DNA of 5,730 nt from Elusimicrobiota bacterium (GTDB lineage: Bacteria; CG03; SLGR01; JAGXOG01), in NCBI GenBank assembly GCA_027858455.1, contig JAQICQ010000034.1, forward strand, positions 1 through 5,730, read 5' to 3'. Below, piece by piece: positions 1-5,599 of the stretch; within the stretch, counting starts at the first letter, position 1; each line of letters opens with the position of its first letter. The notes beneath the pieces were generated by a model, which was not told where the DNA came from, did no database searches, and saw nothing but the letters and a program-made list of their open reading frames with translations. A program made the translations under genes and the position numbers.

Positions 1-247
1 TCTCAATGTTATTGTAAAAGATAAAGACGGGGAGAAAATGGAGATAGACCCCGAACAGGAATATAAGATAGTGACAAACTCTTTTCTTTCCGGCGGGGGA
101 GACGGGTATACTGTATTTGAAAACGGCGCCGAAATAAAGGGAACCCCGATACTATTAAGAGATTTACATATTGAATATATAAAGAAGAACAGCCCTATAT
201 CCGCGAAGACAGAGGGGCGGATGGCTAATGTGGCCCTGGGCGAATAG
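1..247 (+). CDS. 5'-nucleotidase family protein, C-terminal fragment (5' end outside window)
   Basis: This is the last 81 residues of an open frame that enters from the left edge; the first full codon starts at base 2 and the stop is TAG at 245-247. The fragment reads YKIVTNSFLSGGGDGY, followed about 35 residues later by IKKNSPISAKTEGRM. This is the pattern of the 5'-nucleotidase C-terminal (substrate-specificity) domain, whose TN-F-GGDGY segment forms part of the nucleotide-binding pocket in UshA-like enzymes. Family members usually act in the periplasm or on the cell surface and remove phosphate from nucleotides to give nucleosides. The N-terminal metallophosphatase domain and any signal peptide are outside the window, so the exact substrate and location are inferred. 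The next gene downstream is a nucleoside transporter, which fits release followed by uptake. The Met at base 38 lies inside the domain and is not a real start. Confidence 0.85.
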   Translation, partial: LNVIVKDKDGEKMEIDPEQEYKIVTNSFLSGGGDGYTVFENGAEIKGTPILLRDLHIEYIKKNSPISAKTEGRMANVALGE

Positions 248-339
248 AGTACCTGAGATAAAAAAATAAGTAAAATCTAAAAATAATATATATTAAATAT
301 TATAGGACCGGCTAATTTTTAAAAGAAGGAGTTAATAAT

Positions 340-2178
340 ATGGGAATTGAATTTTACTGTGGTCTGTTTGGGCTTTTTGCTATACCTTTTATAGCTTGGT
401 TGATGTCTCATAATCGTTCTAAGGTTATGTGGAAAGTAGTTATCGGGGGTATGTCCATTCAGCTTGTTTTAGGGGTGTTGGTTCTTCTCACGAAACCGGG
501 CCAGCTCTTTTTTAAGGGGATGAACGATATAGTTCTGGGATTATTGAGTTTCTCCGATAAAGGAGCGCAATTTCTTTTCGGTGACTTGATAAATTATGAA
601 TTTGCCGCCGCTAACTTTGCTTTTTCCGTTCTGCCTACAATAATTTTCTTTTCTGCGCTGATGTCAGTTTTATATTATACCGGCTTTATGCAGAAAATTG
701 TTGAGTTTGTGGCCTGGATAATAATGAGAGTTCTTGGGACAAGCGGAGCTGAAACACTTTCAGTAAGCGCAAATATATTTGTCGGGCAGACAGAAGCACC
801 TTTAGTTATAAGGCCGTTTGTTAAGGATATGACAATGTCGGAATTAAATACGGTAATGGTCGGCGGCTTTGCAACTGTTGCCGGTGGAGTTATGGCAGCT
901 TATGTAGGGATGCTGCACCCGTATTTTCCGGCAATAGCCGGCCATCTGATTACTGCCAGTATATTATCGGCTCCGGCCGCTATAGTAATGTCTAAACTTT
1001 CTTTTCCGGAGGAGGAGGAGCCTGTGACCCGGGGTGCGGTAGAGGTAGACATTGAAGAAAAAGATCAGAATTTACTGGATGCAGCAGCAAGCGGGGCCGC
1101 CGCCGGACTTAAACTGGCCCTTAATGTCGGGGCTATGCTGCTTGCTTTCATTGCTTTAGTATATATGGGGAATTTTGCTATAGGCTGGGGCGGCAGTCAG
1201 CTATACCGGCTGATTTCGGAAACTACGGGCTGGAATGCATTTTTCGGCGGCGCGGTTTTCGGGTTTGTTATTCTTTCTTTTTACATAGCCCGCTGGAGAT
1301 GGAAGGGAAGCCGTACAAAGTACTGGATAACAGGACTTTTGCTTGTTTTATGCCTGCCTGCGGCAGCTTATTATATCCTTCCTGATTTACTCTCTGTACG
1401 TTTCGGGCTTCCGGGATATGGAGTATGGGCAGTGATAGGAATTGTCGGCGGGTTCTTGCTGGGTGCCGGTGTTACTTTTAGGTGGTTCAGGAAACTTAAA
1501 TCTCTCTGGCTCCAATCCCTGGCAATTATTTTAGGTGGTGGTGCGACCCTGGGTTTGATAACTTTTCTTTTAGGAGGGAGCGGTTCACAGTGGGGAGCTG
1601 CCGCGCTGCTTTTCGGCATATTTGGACTTGTTGGAGCAACAGTGGTTTACTGGAGGAATCCTTCCCGGGCTACTGTGATAAAAGCTCTGGCGATTGTATC
1701 TATAGCTGCTTTTATAGGGGCATTGATTACTGCGGTATTTAATCTGAATATGCTTACGGTTTTGGAGAATTTAACATTGCAGAAATTGCTTGGATTTTTA
1801 TTTTCCGGGCTTGCTCTTTTAGTTGGGGTGCCATGGTCTGACCTGGTCTCTGTAGGTCAGCTTATTGGTGAAAAAGTAGCAATAAACGAGTTTGTGGCAT
1901 TTATGACATTTAAGAATATGGCTTCCCAGGGAATACTCAGCGCGCGCAGTCTGGTTATTGCCAGCTATGCTTTATGCGGGTTTGCCAATCTCAGCTCAAT
2001 TGCAATCCAGATAGGAGGAATCGGAGGTATAGCGCCTAAGCGGACTAAAGACCTTGCAAAACTGGGGTTTCGGGCGATGACTGCGGGGGTTCTTGCCTCT
2101 GCGCAGACCGCTGCGGTGGCCGGTGTAATGTTCGGGATTGCCGAGCAGATTGGGATTAAGCTTGTAACTTTAGGATGA
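340..2178 (+). CDS. nupC: NupC/CNT-family concentrative nucleoside transporter with inserted membrane region
   Basis: This is an inner-membrane symporter that takes up nucleosides using a cation gradient. Family landmarks are all present: GQTEAPLVI at residues 149-157 (hairpin HP1; Q150, T151, E152 match nucleoside-contacting residues of the Vibrio cholerae transporter vcCNT), INEFVA at 515-520 (HP2, acidic E517) and CGFANLSS at 546-553 (F548, N550, S553). It has 612 residues against roughly 400-420 for ordinary bacterial members. The excess sits between TM6 (about 258-275) and HP2 (from about 478), as a block near 285-470 with about six predicted extra helices. The N- and C-terminal halves are intact and the frame is unbroken, so this is an insertion and not a frameshift artefact. 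The start is supported by AGAAGGAG at 324-331, eight bases before ATG. The 92-base gap after the 5'-nucleotidase has no clear terminator, so co-transcription is possible. Whether it prefers purine or pyrimidine nucleosides, Na+ or H+, cannot be read from this. The gene symbol denotes family only. Confidence 0.9.
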   Translation: MGIEFYCGLFGLFAIPFIAWLMSHNRSKVMWKVVIGGMSIQLVLGVLVLLTKPGQLFFKGMNDIVLGLLSFSDKGAQFLFGDLINYEFAAANFAFSVLPTIIFFSALMSVLYYTGFMQKIVEFVAWIIMRVLGTSGAETLSVSANIFVGQTEAPLVIRPFVKDMTMSELNTVMVGGFATVAGGVMAAYVGMLHPYFPAIAGHLITASILSAPAAIVMSKLSFPEEEEPVTRGAVEVDIEEKDQNLLDAAASGAAAGLKLALNVGAMLLAFIALVYMGNFAIGWGGSQLYRLISETTGWNAFFGGAVFGFVILSFYIARWRWKGSRTKYWITGLLLVLCLPAAAYYILPDLLSVRFGLPGYGVWAVIGIVGGFLLGAGVTFRWFRKLKSLWLQSLAIILGGGATLGLITFLLGGSGSQWGAAALLFGIFGLVGATVVYWRNPSRATVIKALAIVSIAAFIGALITAVFNLNMLTVLENLTLQKLLGFLFSGLALLVGVPWSDLVSVGQLIGEKVAINEFVAFMTFKNMASQGILSARSLVIASYALCGFANLSSIAIQIGGIGGIAPKRTKDLAKLGFRAMTAGVLASAQTAAVAGVMFGIAEQIGIKLVTLG

Positions 2179-2198
2179 TATTTAATTTACTTTATAAT
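2170..2198 (+). promoter_or_regulatory. weak candidate promoter for the diguanylate cyclase gene
   Basis: A perfect TATAAT lies at 2193-2198 in the 93-base gap between the transporter and the GAF-GGDEF gene. With 17-base spacing the -35 position (2170-2175) reads TTAGGA and overlaps the end of the transporter gene; it matches the TTGACA consensus poorly. The region is AT-rich, so a chance -10 match is plausible. Confidence 0.25.
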
Positions 2199-2271
2199 TT
2201 AGGGAGAGGGACAAGTCAATTCAAAGCATCCGGTTGGCGGGAAATTGTTGTTTTTCTGAGGAGTATGTAAG

Positions 2272-3372
2272 ATGATTTACCTGCGCGAAAGTTTGTTGAT
2301 TATAGCTTTTTTCATCCTAGGCACCGGTTTCCTGGCCTTTAAGCATATAAAGAGGTTAAAGGCTCAAAAAAAGAAGATGCAGGATGCAATAAATGATTTA
2401 AAGCTTCTTCAGGAAGTCAGCAAAGATGTCTCCTCAAAATTAGAGATGGGGCAGCTCCTGCCGGCTGTCATGGATGCTTTTGTCAGGGCGGGCAATGTTA
2501 AAAAAGGTTCTATAATGCTTTACGATAATGAAAAGGACCTTCTCGAGATAAAAGCAGCAAAAGGTCTGAGCCAGAGAGCGATTGATAATGTCAAGCTTCG
2601 CCTGGGCGAGGGTATCGGGGGGCGAGTGGCTGAAACCGGGGAGTCCATTCTAATAAATGACACTACTAAAAACAGCATCTATAAAGATTTCTTTGCGGGG
2701 GGTAAGAAAGCCAGGCCCCATGAGACTCTTCTCTGTTTGCCGTTAATATTTAAAGGTGGAGTTCTGGGAGTAGTAACGCTTGATTCTAAAATAACCGGCC
2801 AGCAGTTTATAAGAAACGACGAGAGGCTTTTGTCTATACTGGCTTCCCAGACCGCGGTATCAATTAATAATGCCAGGATGTATGAGATGGCTATAACCGA
2901 TGGTCTTACAAAATTATATATCCGCCGTTATTTTTTTAACCGGCTTGAAGAGGAAATTGAAAAATCCAGCCGATACGGCCACCCGCTGTCACTTCTGTTT
3001 TTGGATATTGACCATTTTAAAGAGTTTAATGATACCTACGGTCATCAGATGGGAGACAAGGCGCTTATTCATTTAAGCAAGGTTATGGTTGATAAAACCA
3101 GAAATGTTGATATATGCGCCCGGTACGGCGGCGAAGAATTTATAATAATATTGCCTGAAACCCCGAAAGACGCCGCTCTGATACTTGCAAAAAGATTAAG
3201 AAAGAGTATTGAGGTAAGTTCTTTTACAGGGCTGGGGCAGGAGTATAAGCTAACAGTAAGCATAGGTCTGGCAGAATACACTTCAAATATGACATCAAAA
3301 GATATTATTAAAGAGGCCGATAAAAATCTATATAAAGCAAAAGATACCGGCCGCAACAAGGTAGTATCATAG
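2272..3372 (+). CDS. membrane-anchored GAF-GGDEF diguanylate cyclase
   Basis: This 366-residue protein is predicted to make cyclic di-GMP from two GTP. One hydrophobic helix at residues 7-23 anchors it, followed by a basic, probably coiled-coil linker (24-50), a GAF sensor domain (about 50-200) and a GGDEF domain (about 205-366). GGDEF landmarks are intact: LDIDHFKEFND at 244-254 with metal-binding D245, the active-site loop GGEEF at 286-290, and ADKNLYKAKDTGRN at 349-362. RNVD at 277-280 stands five residues before GGEEF, the canonical RxxD inhibitory site, so product feedback inhibition is expected. The domain opening reads TDGLTKLYIRRYF in place of the common TDxLTGLxNRRxF, a mild divergence. 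The GAF ligand is unknown. TGAGGAG at 2257-2263, eight bases before ATG, supports the start. It stands between the transporter and the BMC operon; a regulatory link to either is not shown. Confidence 0.93.
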   Translation: MIYLRESLLIIAFFILGTGFLAFKHIKRLKAQKKKMQDAINDLKLLQEVSKDVSSKLEMGQLLPAVMDAFVRAGNVKKGSIMLYDNEKDLLEIKAAKGLSQRAIDNVKLRLGEGIGGRVAETGESILINDTTKNSIYKDFFAGGKKARPHETLLCLPLIFKGGVLGVVTLDSKITGQQFIRNDERLLSILASQTAVSINNARMYEMAITDGLTKLYIRRYFFNRLEEEIEKSSRYGHPLSLLFLDIDHFKEFNDTYGHQMGDKALIHLSKVMVDKTRNVDICARYGGEEFIIILPETPKDAALILAKRLRKSIEVSSFTGLGQEYKLTVSIGLAEYTSNMTSKDIIKEADKNLYKAKDTGRNKVVS

Positions 3373-3390
3373 TTTTTGTTTAGACAAATC

Positions 3391-3419
3391 TTGACTGTAA
3401 ATATAAATATTGCTATAAA
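3391..3419 (+). promoter_or_regulatory. sigma70-type promoter for the BMC operon
   Basis: TTGACT at 3391-3396 and TATAAA at 3414-3419 are separated by exactly 17 bases, each one mismatch from consensus, and TGC immediately before the -10 box forms an extended -10. The element lies in the 53-base gap after the diguanylate cyclase and points into the triosephosphate isomerase gene. With usual -10 to start spacing, transcription would begin at about 3426, which is the A of the first ATG of that gene, so the transcript may be leaderless. The region is AT-rich, but the joint match and spacing make this the best promoter in the window. Confidence 0.6.
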
Positions 3420-3425
3420 TAATAT

Positions 3426-4328
3426 ATGAGAATAATTAAGTATGTTGACATAATGTCAGCAAAAAATGAGGGCAGAAAAAAAATAATAATATCTCCGGGG
3501 ATTATGGTTTCGCCCTATGCCCGGGAGACAGCCCGTAGTTTTGGTATAGATATAGTTGAATATTCAAGGAATAAAAGAGAGGAAAAGAATATGAGAAAAC
3601 TTTTTATTGCCGGTAACTGGAAGATGAACAAGACAAACAGCGATACTGTCAAACTTTTAAGTGATTTAAAACCCCGGGTGAGTGATGCCGGAGAAGTTGA
3701 CATAATGGTAGCTCCGCCCTACACTTCATTGACTTTGGCGGCGGAAATATTAAGCGGGAGCAATATTATGCTCGGCGCGCAGAATATGCACCATGAAGAA
3801 AGCGGCGCTTATACCGGTGAAATTACTGCGGATATGCTTACCGAAGCCGGATGCAGCTGGGTAATAATAGGTCATTCGGAACGCCGGAAATATTTTGGAT
3901 GTACTGACGAACTGGTGAATAAAAAATTAAAAAAAGCTCTTCAAAAAGGACTTAATCCCATAGTATGTGTCGGCGAACAGCTGGAAGACCGGGAAGGGGG
4001 AAATACATTTGAGGTTCTCCGCAGGCAAGTTACAAAAGGACTGGAAGGAATTACCGATTTGGTAACTATAGCTTACGAACCTGTCTGGGCCATAGGAACA
4101 GGCAAAACGGCTTCTCCCGAACAGGCGGATGATGCCCATAAATTTATCAGAGAATTACTGGCAGACATATACAGCCCTGAGGACGCCGAAAAAATAAGAA
4201 TACTTTACGGCGGCAGCGTCAAACCGGGGAATGTAGCCGAACTTATGGCTAAAGAGAATGTTGACGGCGGACTTATCGGCGGCGCAAGCCTGGTTGCGGA
4301 AACTTTCTCGCAGGTGGTAAAATTCTAA
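3426..4328 (+). CDS. tpiA: triosephosphate isomerase with EutQ-like N-terminal extension
   Basis: The enzyme interconverts glyceraldehyde 3-phosphate and dihydroxyacetone phosphate. Residues 56-300 form a complete 245-residue TIM barrel with every hallmark: AGNWKMNK at 62-69 (N64, K66), the HSERR segment with catalytic H150, YEPVWAIGTGKTA at 217-229 (catalytic E218 and the mobile loop 6), and YGGSVKPGN at 261-269 plus GGLIGGASL at 281-289 for phosphate binding. Residues 1-55 are not part of TIM. They read MRIIKYVDIMSA, then a Gly and a basic stretch, then MVSPYARETARSFGIDIVE. This resembles the start of EutQ (M-K-K-L-I...DI.A...G...IITPEAREVA..LG) and related segments on other BMC proteins. 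The first gene of a BMC operon being TIM, with this extension, suggests shell association (inference). ATG 3426 has no ribosome binding site; ATG 3591 (M56) has one and would give a normal-length TIM. Confidence 0.92.
   Translation: MRIIKYVDIMSAKNEGRKKIIISPGIMVSPYARETARSFGIDIVEYSRNKREEKNMRKLFIAGNWKMNKTNSDTVKLLSDLKPRVSDAGEVDIMVAPPYTSLTLAAEILSGSNIMLGAQNMHHEESGAYTGEITADMLTEAGCSWVIIGHSERRKYFGCTDELVNKKLKKALQKGLNPIVCVGEQLEDREGGNTFEVLRRQVTKGLEGITDLVTIAYEPVWAIGTGKTASPEQADDAHKFIRELLADIYSPEDAEKIRILYGGSVKPGNVAELMAKENVDGGLIGGASLVAETFSQVVKF
3578..3593 (+). promoter_or_regulatory. internal ribosome binding site and second start within tpiA
   Basis: AGAGGA at 3578-3583 ends in good Shine-Dalgarno position for ATG 3591, with eight bases between GAGG and the ATG, the same spacing used by the transporter and cyclase genes here. 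Starting at 3591 gives MRKLFIAGNWKMNK, the typical N-terminus of an ordinary triosephosphate isomerase. The frame is open upstream to 3426, so two proteins, tagged and untagged, could come from one gene. Whether both are made is inference. Confidence 0.5.
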
Positions 4329-4337
4329 ATAAATAAA

Positions 4338-4958
4338 GTGACCGATACGTCAAAAATCGCAGGAGAAATACTTCTCAGGCTGGAGCGTTCGGGACGTCCT
4401 GTTGTATGCAATGTTTCTAACAGGCATATGCATATATCCGGCCGGATGCTGCAAAGTCTTTTTGGGAACGGATATAAACTTAAAAAATTAAAGGACCTTA
4501 TGCAGCCCGGAGAATATGCTTCAAAAGCAACAGTTGATGTAAAAGGGCCTAAGGGAACGTTAAACAAAGTAAGGGTTTTAGGGCCGGTGAGGGAAAAGAC
4601 CCAGGTTGAAATTTCAAGAACCGACTGTTATACACTGGGCATAAAAGCTCCTCTCAGAAATTCAGGCGATGTAAAAGGAAGTCCGGGGGCGCGTCTTATA
4701 GGCCCTGCAGGGTCTGCCCGGTTAAAAGAAGGAATCATCGTTGCCCAAAGGCATATACATATGACTCCGGAAGACGCATCATTTTTTAAAGTTAAGGACA
4801 GGCAGAAAGTACGGGTAAGGACAAGGCCGCCGCGGTCGGTTATCTTTGAAGATATGCTTGTAAGAGTATCAAAAGATTACAGGCTTGAATGTCATATAGA
4901 CACAGACGAAGCCAACGGTTGCGATCTGTCAAGCGGCGCCGAAGTGTTTTTAAGCTGA
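4338..4958 (+). CDS. pduL: PduL-type phosphate acyltransferase (phosphotransacylase)
   Basis: PduL moves the acyl group of acyl-CoA (acetyl- or propionyl-CoA) to phosphate, recycling CoA inside the microcompartment and giving an acyl phosphate for ATP formation. The 206-residue protein has both PduL barrels and the expected zinc ligands: VSNRHMHIS at 26-34 (H30, H32), GPVREKTQVEIS at 82-93 (R85, E91), VAQRHIHMTPEDA at 135-147 (H139, H141) and HIDTDEAN at 186-193 (H186). Residues 3-18 (DTSKIAGEILLRLERS) could form a short amphipathic helix ahead of the core, like the N-terminal encapsulation peptides of BMC-targeted PduL; this is inferred from pattern only. The start is GTG, nine bases after the tpiA stop, with only A/T-rich sequence and no Shine-Dalgarno motif, so translation probably depends on coupling to tpiA. 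No ATG lies between GTG and the conserved core. Confidence 0.93.
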   Translation: MTDTSKIAGEILLRLERSGRPVVCNVSNRHMHISGRMLQSLFGNGYKLKKLKDLMQPGEYASKATVDVKGPKGTLNKVRVLGPVREKTQVEISRTDCYTLGIKAPLRNSGDVKGSPGARLIGPAGSARLKEGIIVAQRHIHMTPEDASFFKVKDRQKVRVRTRPPRSVIFEDMLVRVSKDYRLECHIDTDEANGCDLSSGAEVFLS

Positions 4959-4982
4959 TGAGTGAGGCTCAGCCTCACTCAT
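4958..4982. repeat. 25-base near-perfect palindrome / RNA hairpin between pduL and BMC-H
   Basis: Two 12-base arms, ATGAGTGAGGCT (4958-4969) and AGCCTCACTCAT (4971-4982), are exact reverse complements around a single C at 4970. As RNA this would form about a 10-pair stem with a five-base loop CUCAG. It begins on the last base of the pduL stop and ends six bases before the first shell-protein ATG. No T-run follows, so it is not an intrinsic terminator. It may protect or define an RNA end, or modulate shell-protein translation; as DNA it could be a dyad for a protein. Confidence 0.8.
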
Positions 4983-4984
4983 AA
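4958..4984 (+). other. possible 8-codon relay ORF overlapping the pduL stop
   Basis: ATG at 4958-4960 overlaps the pduL stop as TGATG, the usual arrangement for termination-reinitiation. It opens a frame of eight codons (MSEAQPHS) closed by TAA at 4982-4984, four bases before ATG 4989 of the first shell gene. It spans the palindrome exactly. There is no homology to judge; its only support is position, so treat it as a hypothesis. Confidence 0.2.
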
Positions 4985-4988
4985 TAGA

Positions 4989-5291
4989 ATGATGCAGTCA
5001 ATAGGATTAATAGAGACAAAAGGTTTAACCGCTATGGTTGAGGCGGCTGATATTATGGTGAAATCCGCTGATGTCGAAATTGTAGGATATCAAAAAATTG
5101 GAGCCGGCTATGTAACTGTAATTGTCAAAGGGCAGGTTGCCGCCTGCCGGTCAGCGTGTGAAGCCGGAAGTGTCGCAGCCGAAAAAGTAGGAGAGCTTGT
5201 TTCGGTACATGTAATTCCCCGGCCGCATGATGATTTAAAAAATAAATTACCGGTATCTAAAGAATATTTTAATTTAAGAAAAAAAGGTTAA
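4989..5291 (+). CDS. BMC-H hexameric microcompartment shell protein 1 (PduA/EutM-like)
   Basis: This single-BMC-domain protein forms cyclic hexamers that tile the facets of the microcompartment shell. The 100 residues follow the PduA/EutM pattern: SIGLIETKGL at 4-13, VEAADIMVKSA at 17-27 with the conserved edge lysine K25, the pore loop QKIGAG at 35-40, VTVIVKGQVAACRSA at 42-56, and HVIPRPH at 74-80 with edge arginine R78. The GAG pore loop is a small-residue version of PduA's GSG, compatible with passage of small polar metabolites. The tail (81-100) is slightly longer than in PduA. I choose ATG 4989 (or 4992) over GTG 4962 because family members start MMQ.ALGLIETKG and because 4962 lies inside the palindrome. 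No Shine-Dalgarno motif lies just upstream of 4989, so coupling to pduL is likely. It is about half identical by eye to the next gene. Confidence 0.95.
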   Translation: MMQSIGLIETKGLTAMVEAADIMVKSADVEIVGYQKIGAGYVTVIVKGQVAACRSACEAGSVAAEKVGELVSVHVIPRPHDDLKNKLPVSKEYFNLRKKG

Positions 5292-5296
5292 AAATT

Positions 5297-5575
5297 ATGG
5301 AAAGAAATATGGAAGCGCTCGGATTAATAGAGACAAGAGGACTTGTGGGAATTATTGAAGCGGCGGATGTAATGGTAAAGACCGCATCCGTTGAAATAGT
5401 TGATTTTGAAAAGACAGGAGACGGTATAGTAACTGTCAAGGTCCGAGGGCCGGTAGCGGATTGCCGTGCTGCGGTAGACGCGGCATGCTCGGCTGTGGGG
5501 AAAGTTTCCGAACTTTTAAGCGCCCATGTTATACCTTTACCGTTTTCGGATTTAGAAGAAAATTTATCTATATAA
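5297..5575 (+). CDS. BMC-H hexameric microcompartment shell protein 2, atypical pore and edge
   Basis: This is a second single-domain shell protein of 92 residues starting five bases after the first ends. It matches the family at EALGLIETRGL (6-16), IEAADVMVKTA (20-30, edge lysine K28), VTVKVRGPVADCRAA (45-59) and SAHVIP (75-80). Two positions depart from PduA. The pore loop is KTGDG at 39-43, placing D42 where PduA has a serine, so a hexamer would carry six aspartates at its pore. The edge segment is IPLPF (79-83) where PduA and the neighbouring gene have IPRPH, so the arginine that packs across hexamer edges is a leucine. The frame and the rest of the fold look intact, so it is probably functional and specialised. 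AAGG at 5284-5287 is a weak ribosome binding site nine bases before ATG 5297; ATG 5309 is an alternative start. Confidence 0.95.
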   Translation: MERNMEALGLIETRGLVGIIEAADVMVKTASVEIVDFEKTGDGIVTVKVRGPVADCRAAVDAACSAVGKVSELLSAHVIPLPFSDLEENLSI

Positions 5576-5599
5576 AAATATAAAAAGAGGTATATTAAT

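Noticed and set aside
248..339. AT-rich gap before the transporter as a promoter or terminator region.
   Set aside because: Many TATA-like strings occur but none pairs with a recognisable -35 box at proper spacing, and there is no GC-rich hairpin followed by a T-run. Only the ribosome binding site at 324-331 is convincing.
1371..1619. Minus-strand open frames opposite the transporter, cyclase, isomerase and pduL genes (for example 1371-1619, 3069-3359, 3927-4139, 4325-4567).
   Set aside because: They lie wholly or almost wholly opposite well-supported genes, resemble no family I recognise, and lack a convincing ribosome binding site.
340..2178. The long transporter as a fusion of two genes or an assembly error.
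   Set aside because: The reading frame is continuous, both conserved halves are complete, and the added block is membrane-like with an even number of helices, which fits a genuine insertion.
2200..2245. Sequence before the diguanylate cyclase (CAAAGCATCCGG) that recalls part of a c-di-GMP-I (GEMM) riboswitch.
   Set aside because: Only a short piece resembles the motif; the other conserved half and the paired stems are missing in the 93-base gap, so a riboswitch cannot be supported.
3426..3590. The upstream part of tpiA as a separate small gene or a mere misplaced start.
   Set aside because: No stop codon separates it from TIM, and its residues follow a BMC-protein pattern, so it is real coding sequence in frame. 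A separate product could arise only through the internal start.
4962..4988. GTG 4962 as the start of the first BMC-H protein, adding nine residues (VRLSLTHNR).
   Set aside because: The extra residues are encoded within the palindrome, have no counterpart in PduA/EutM-like proteins, and the family start MMQ matches ATG 4989/4992. It also has no ribosome binding site.
4958..4990. The palindrome as an intrinsic terminator.
   Set aside because: No run of T follows the stem, and obviously linked shell genes continue directly downstream.
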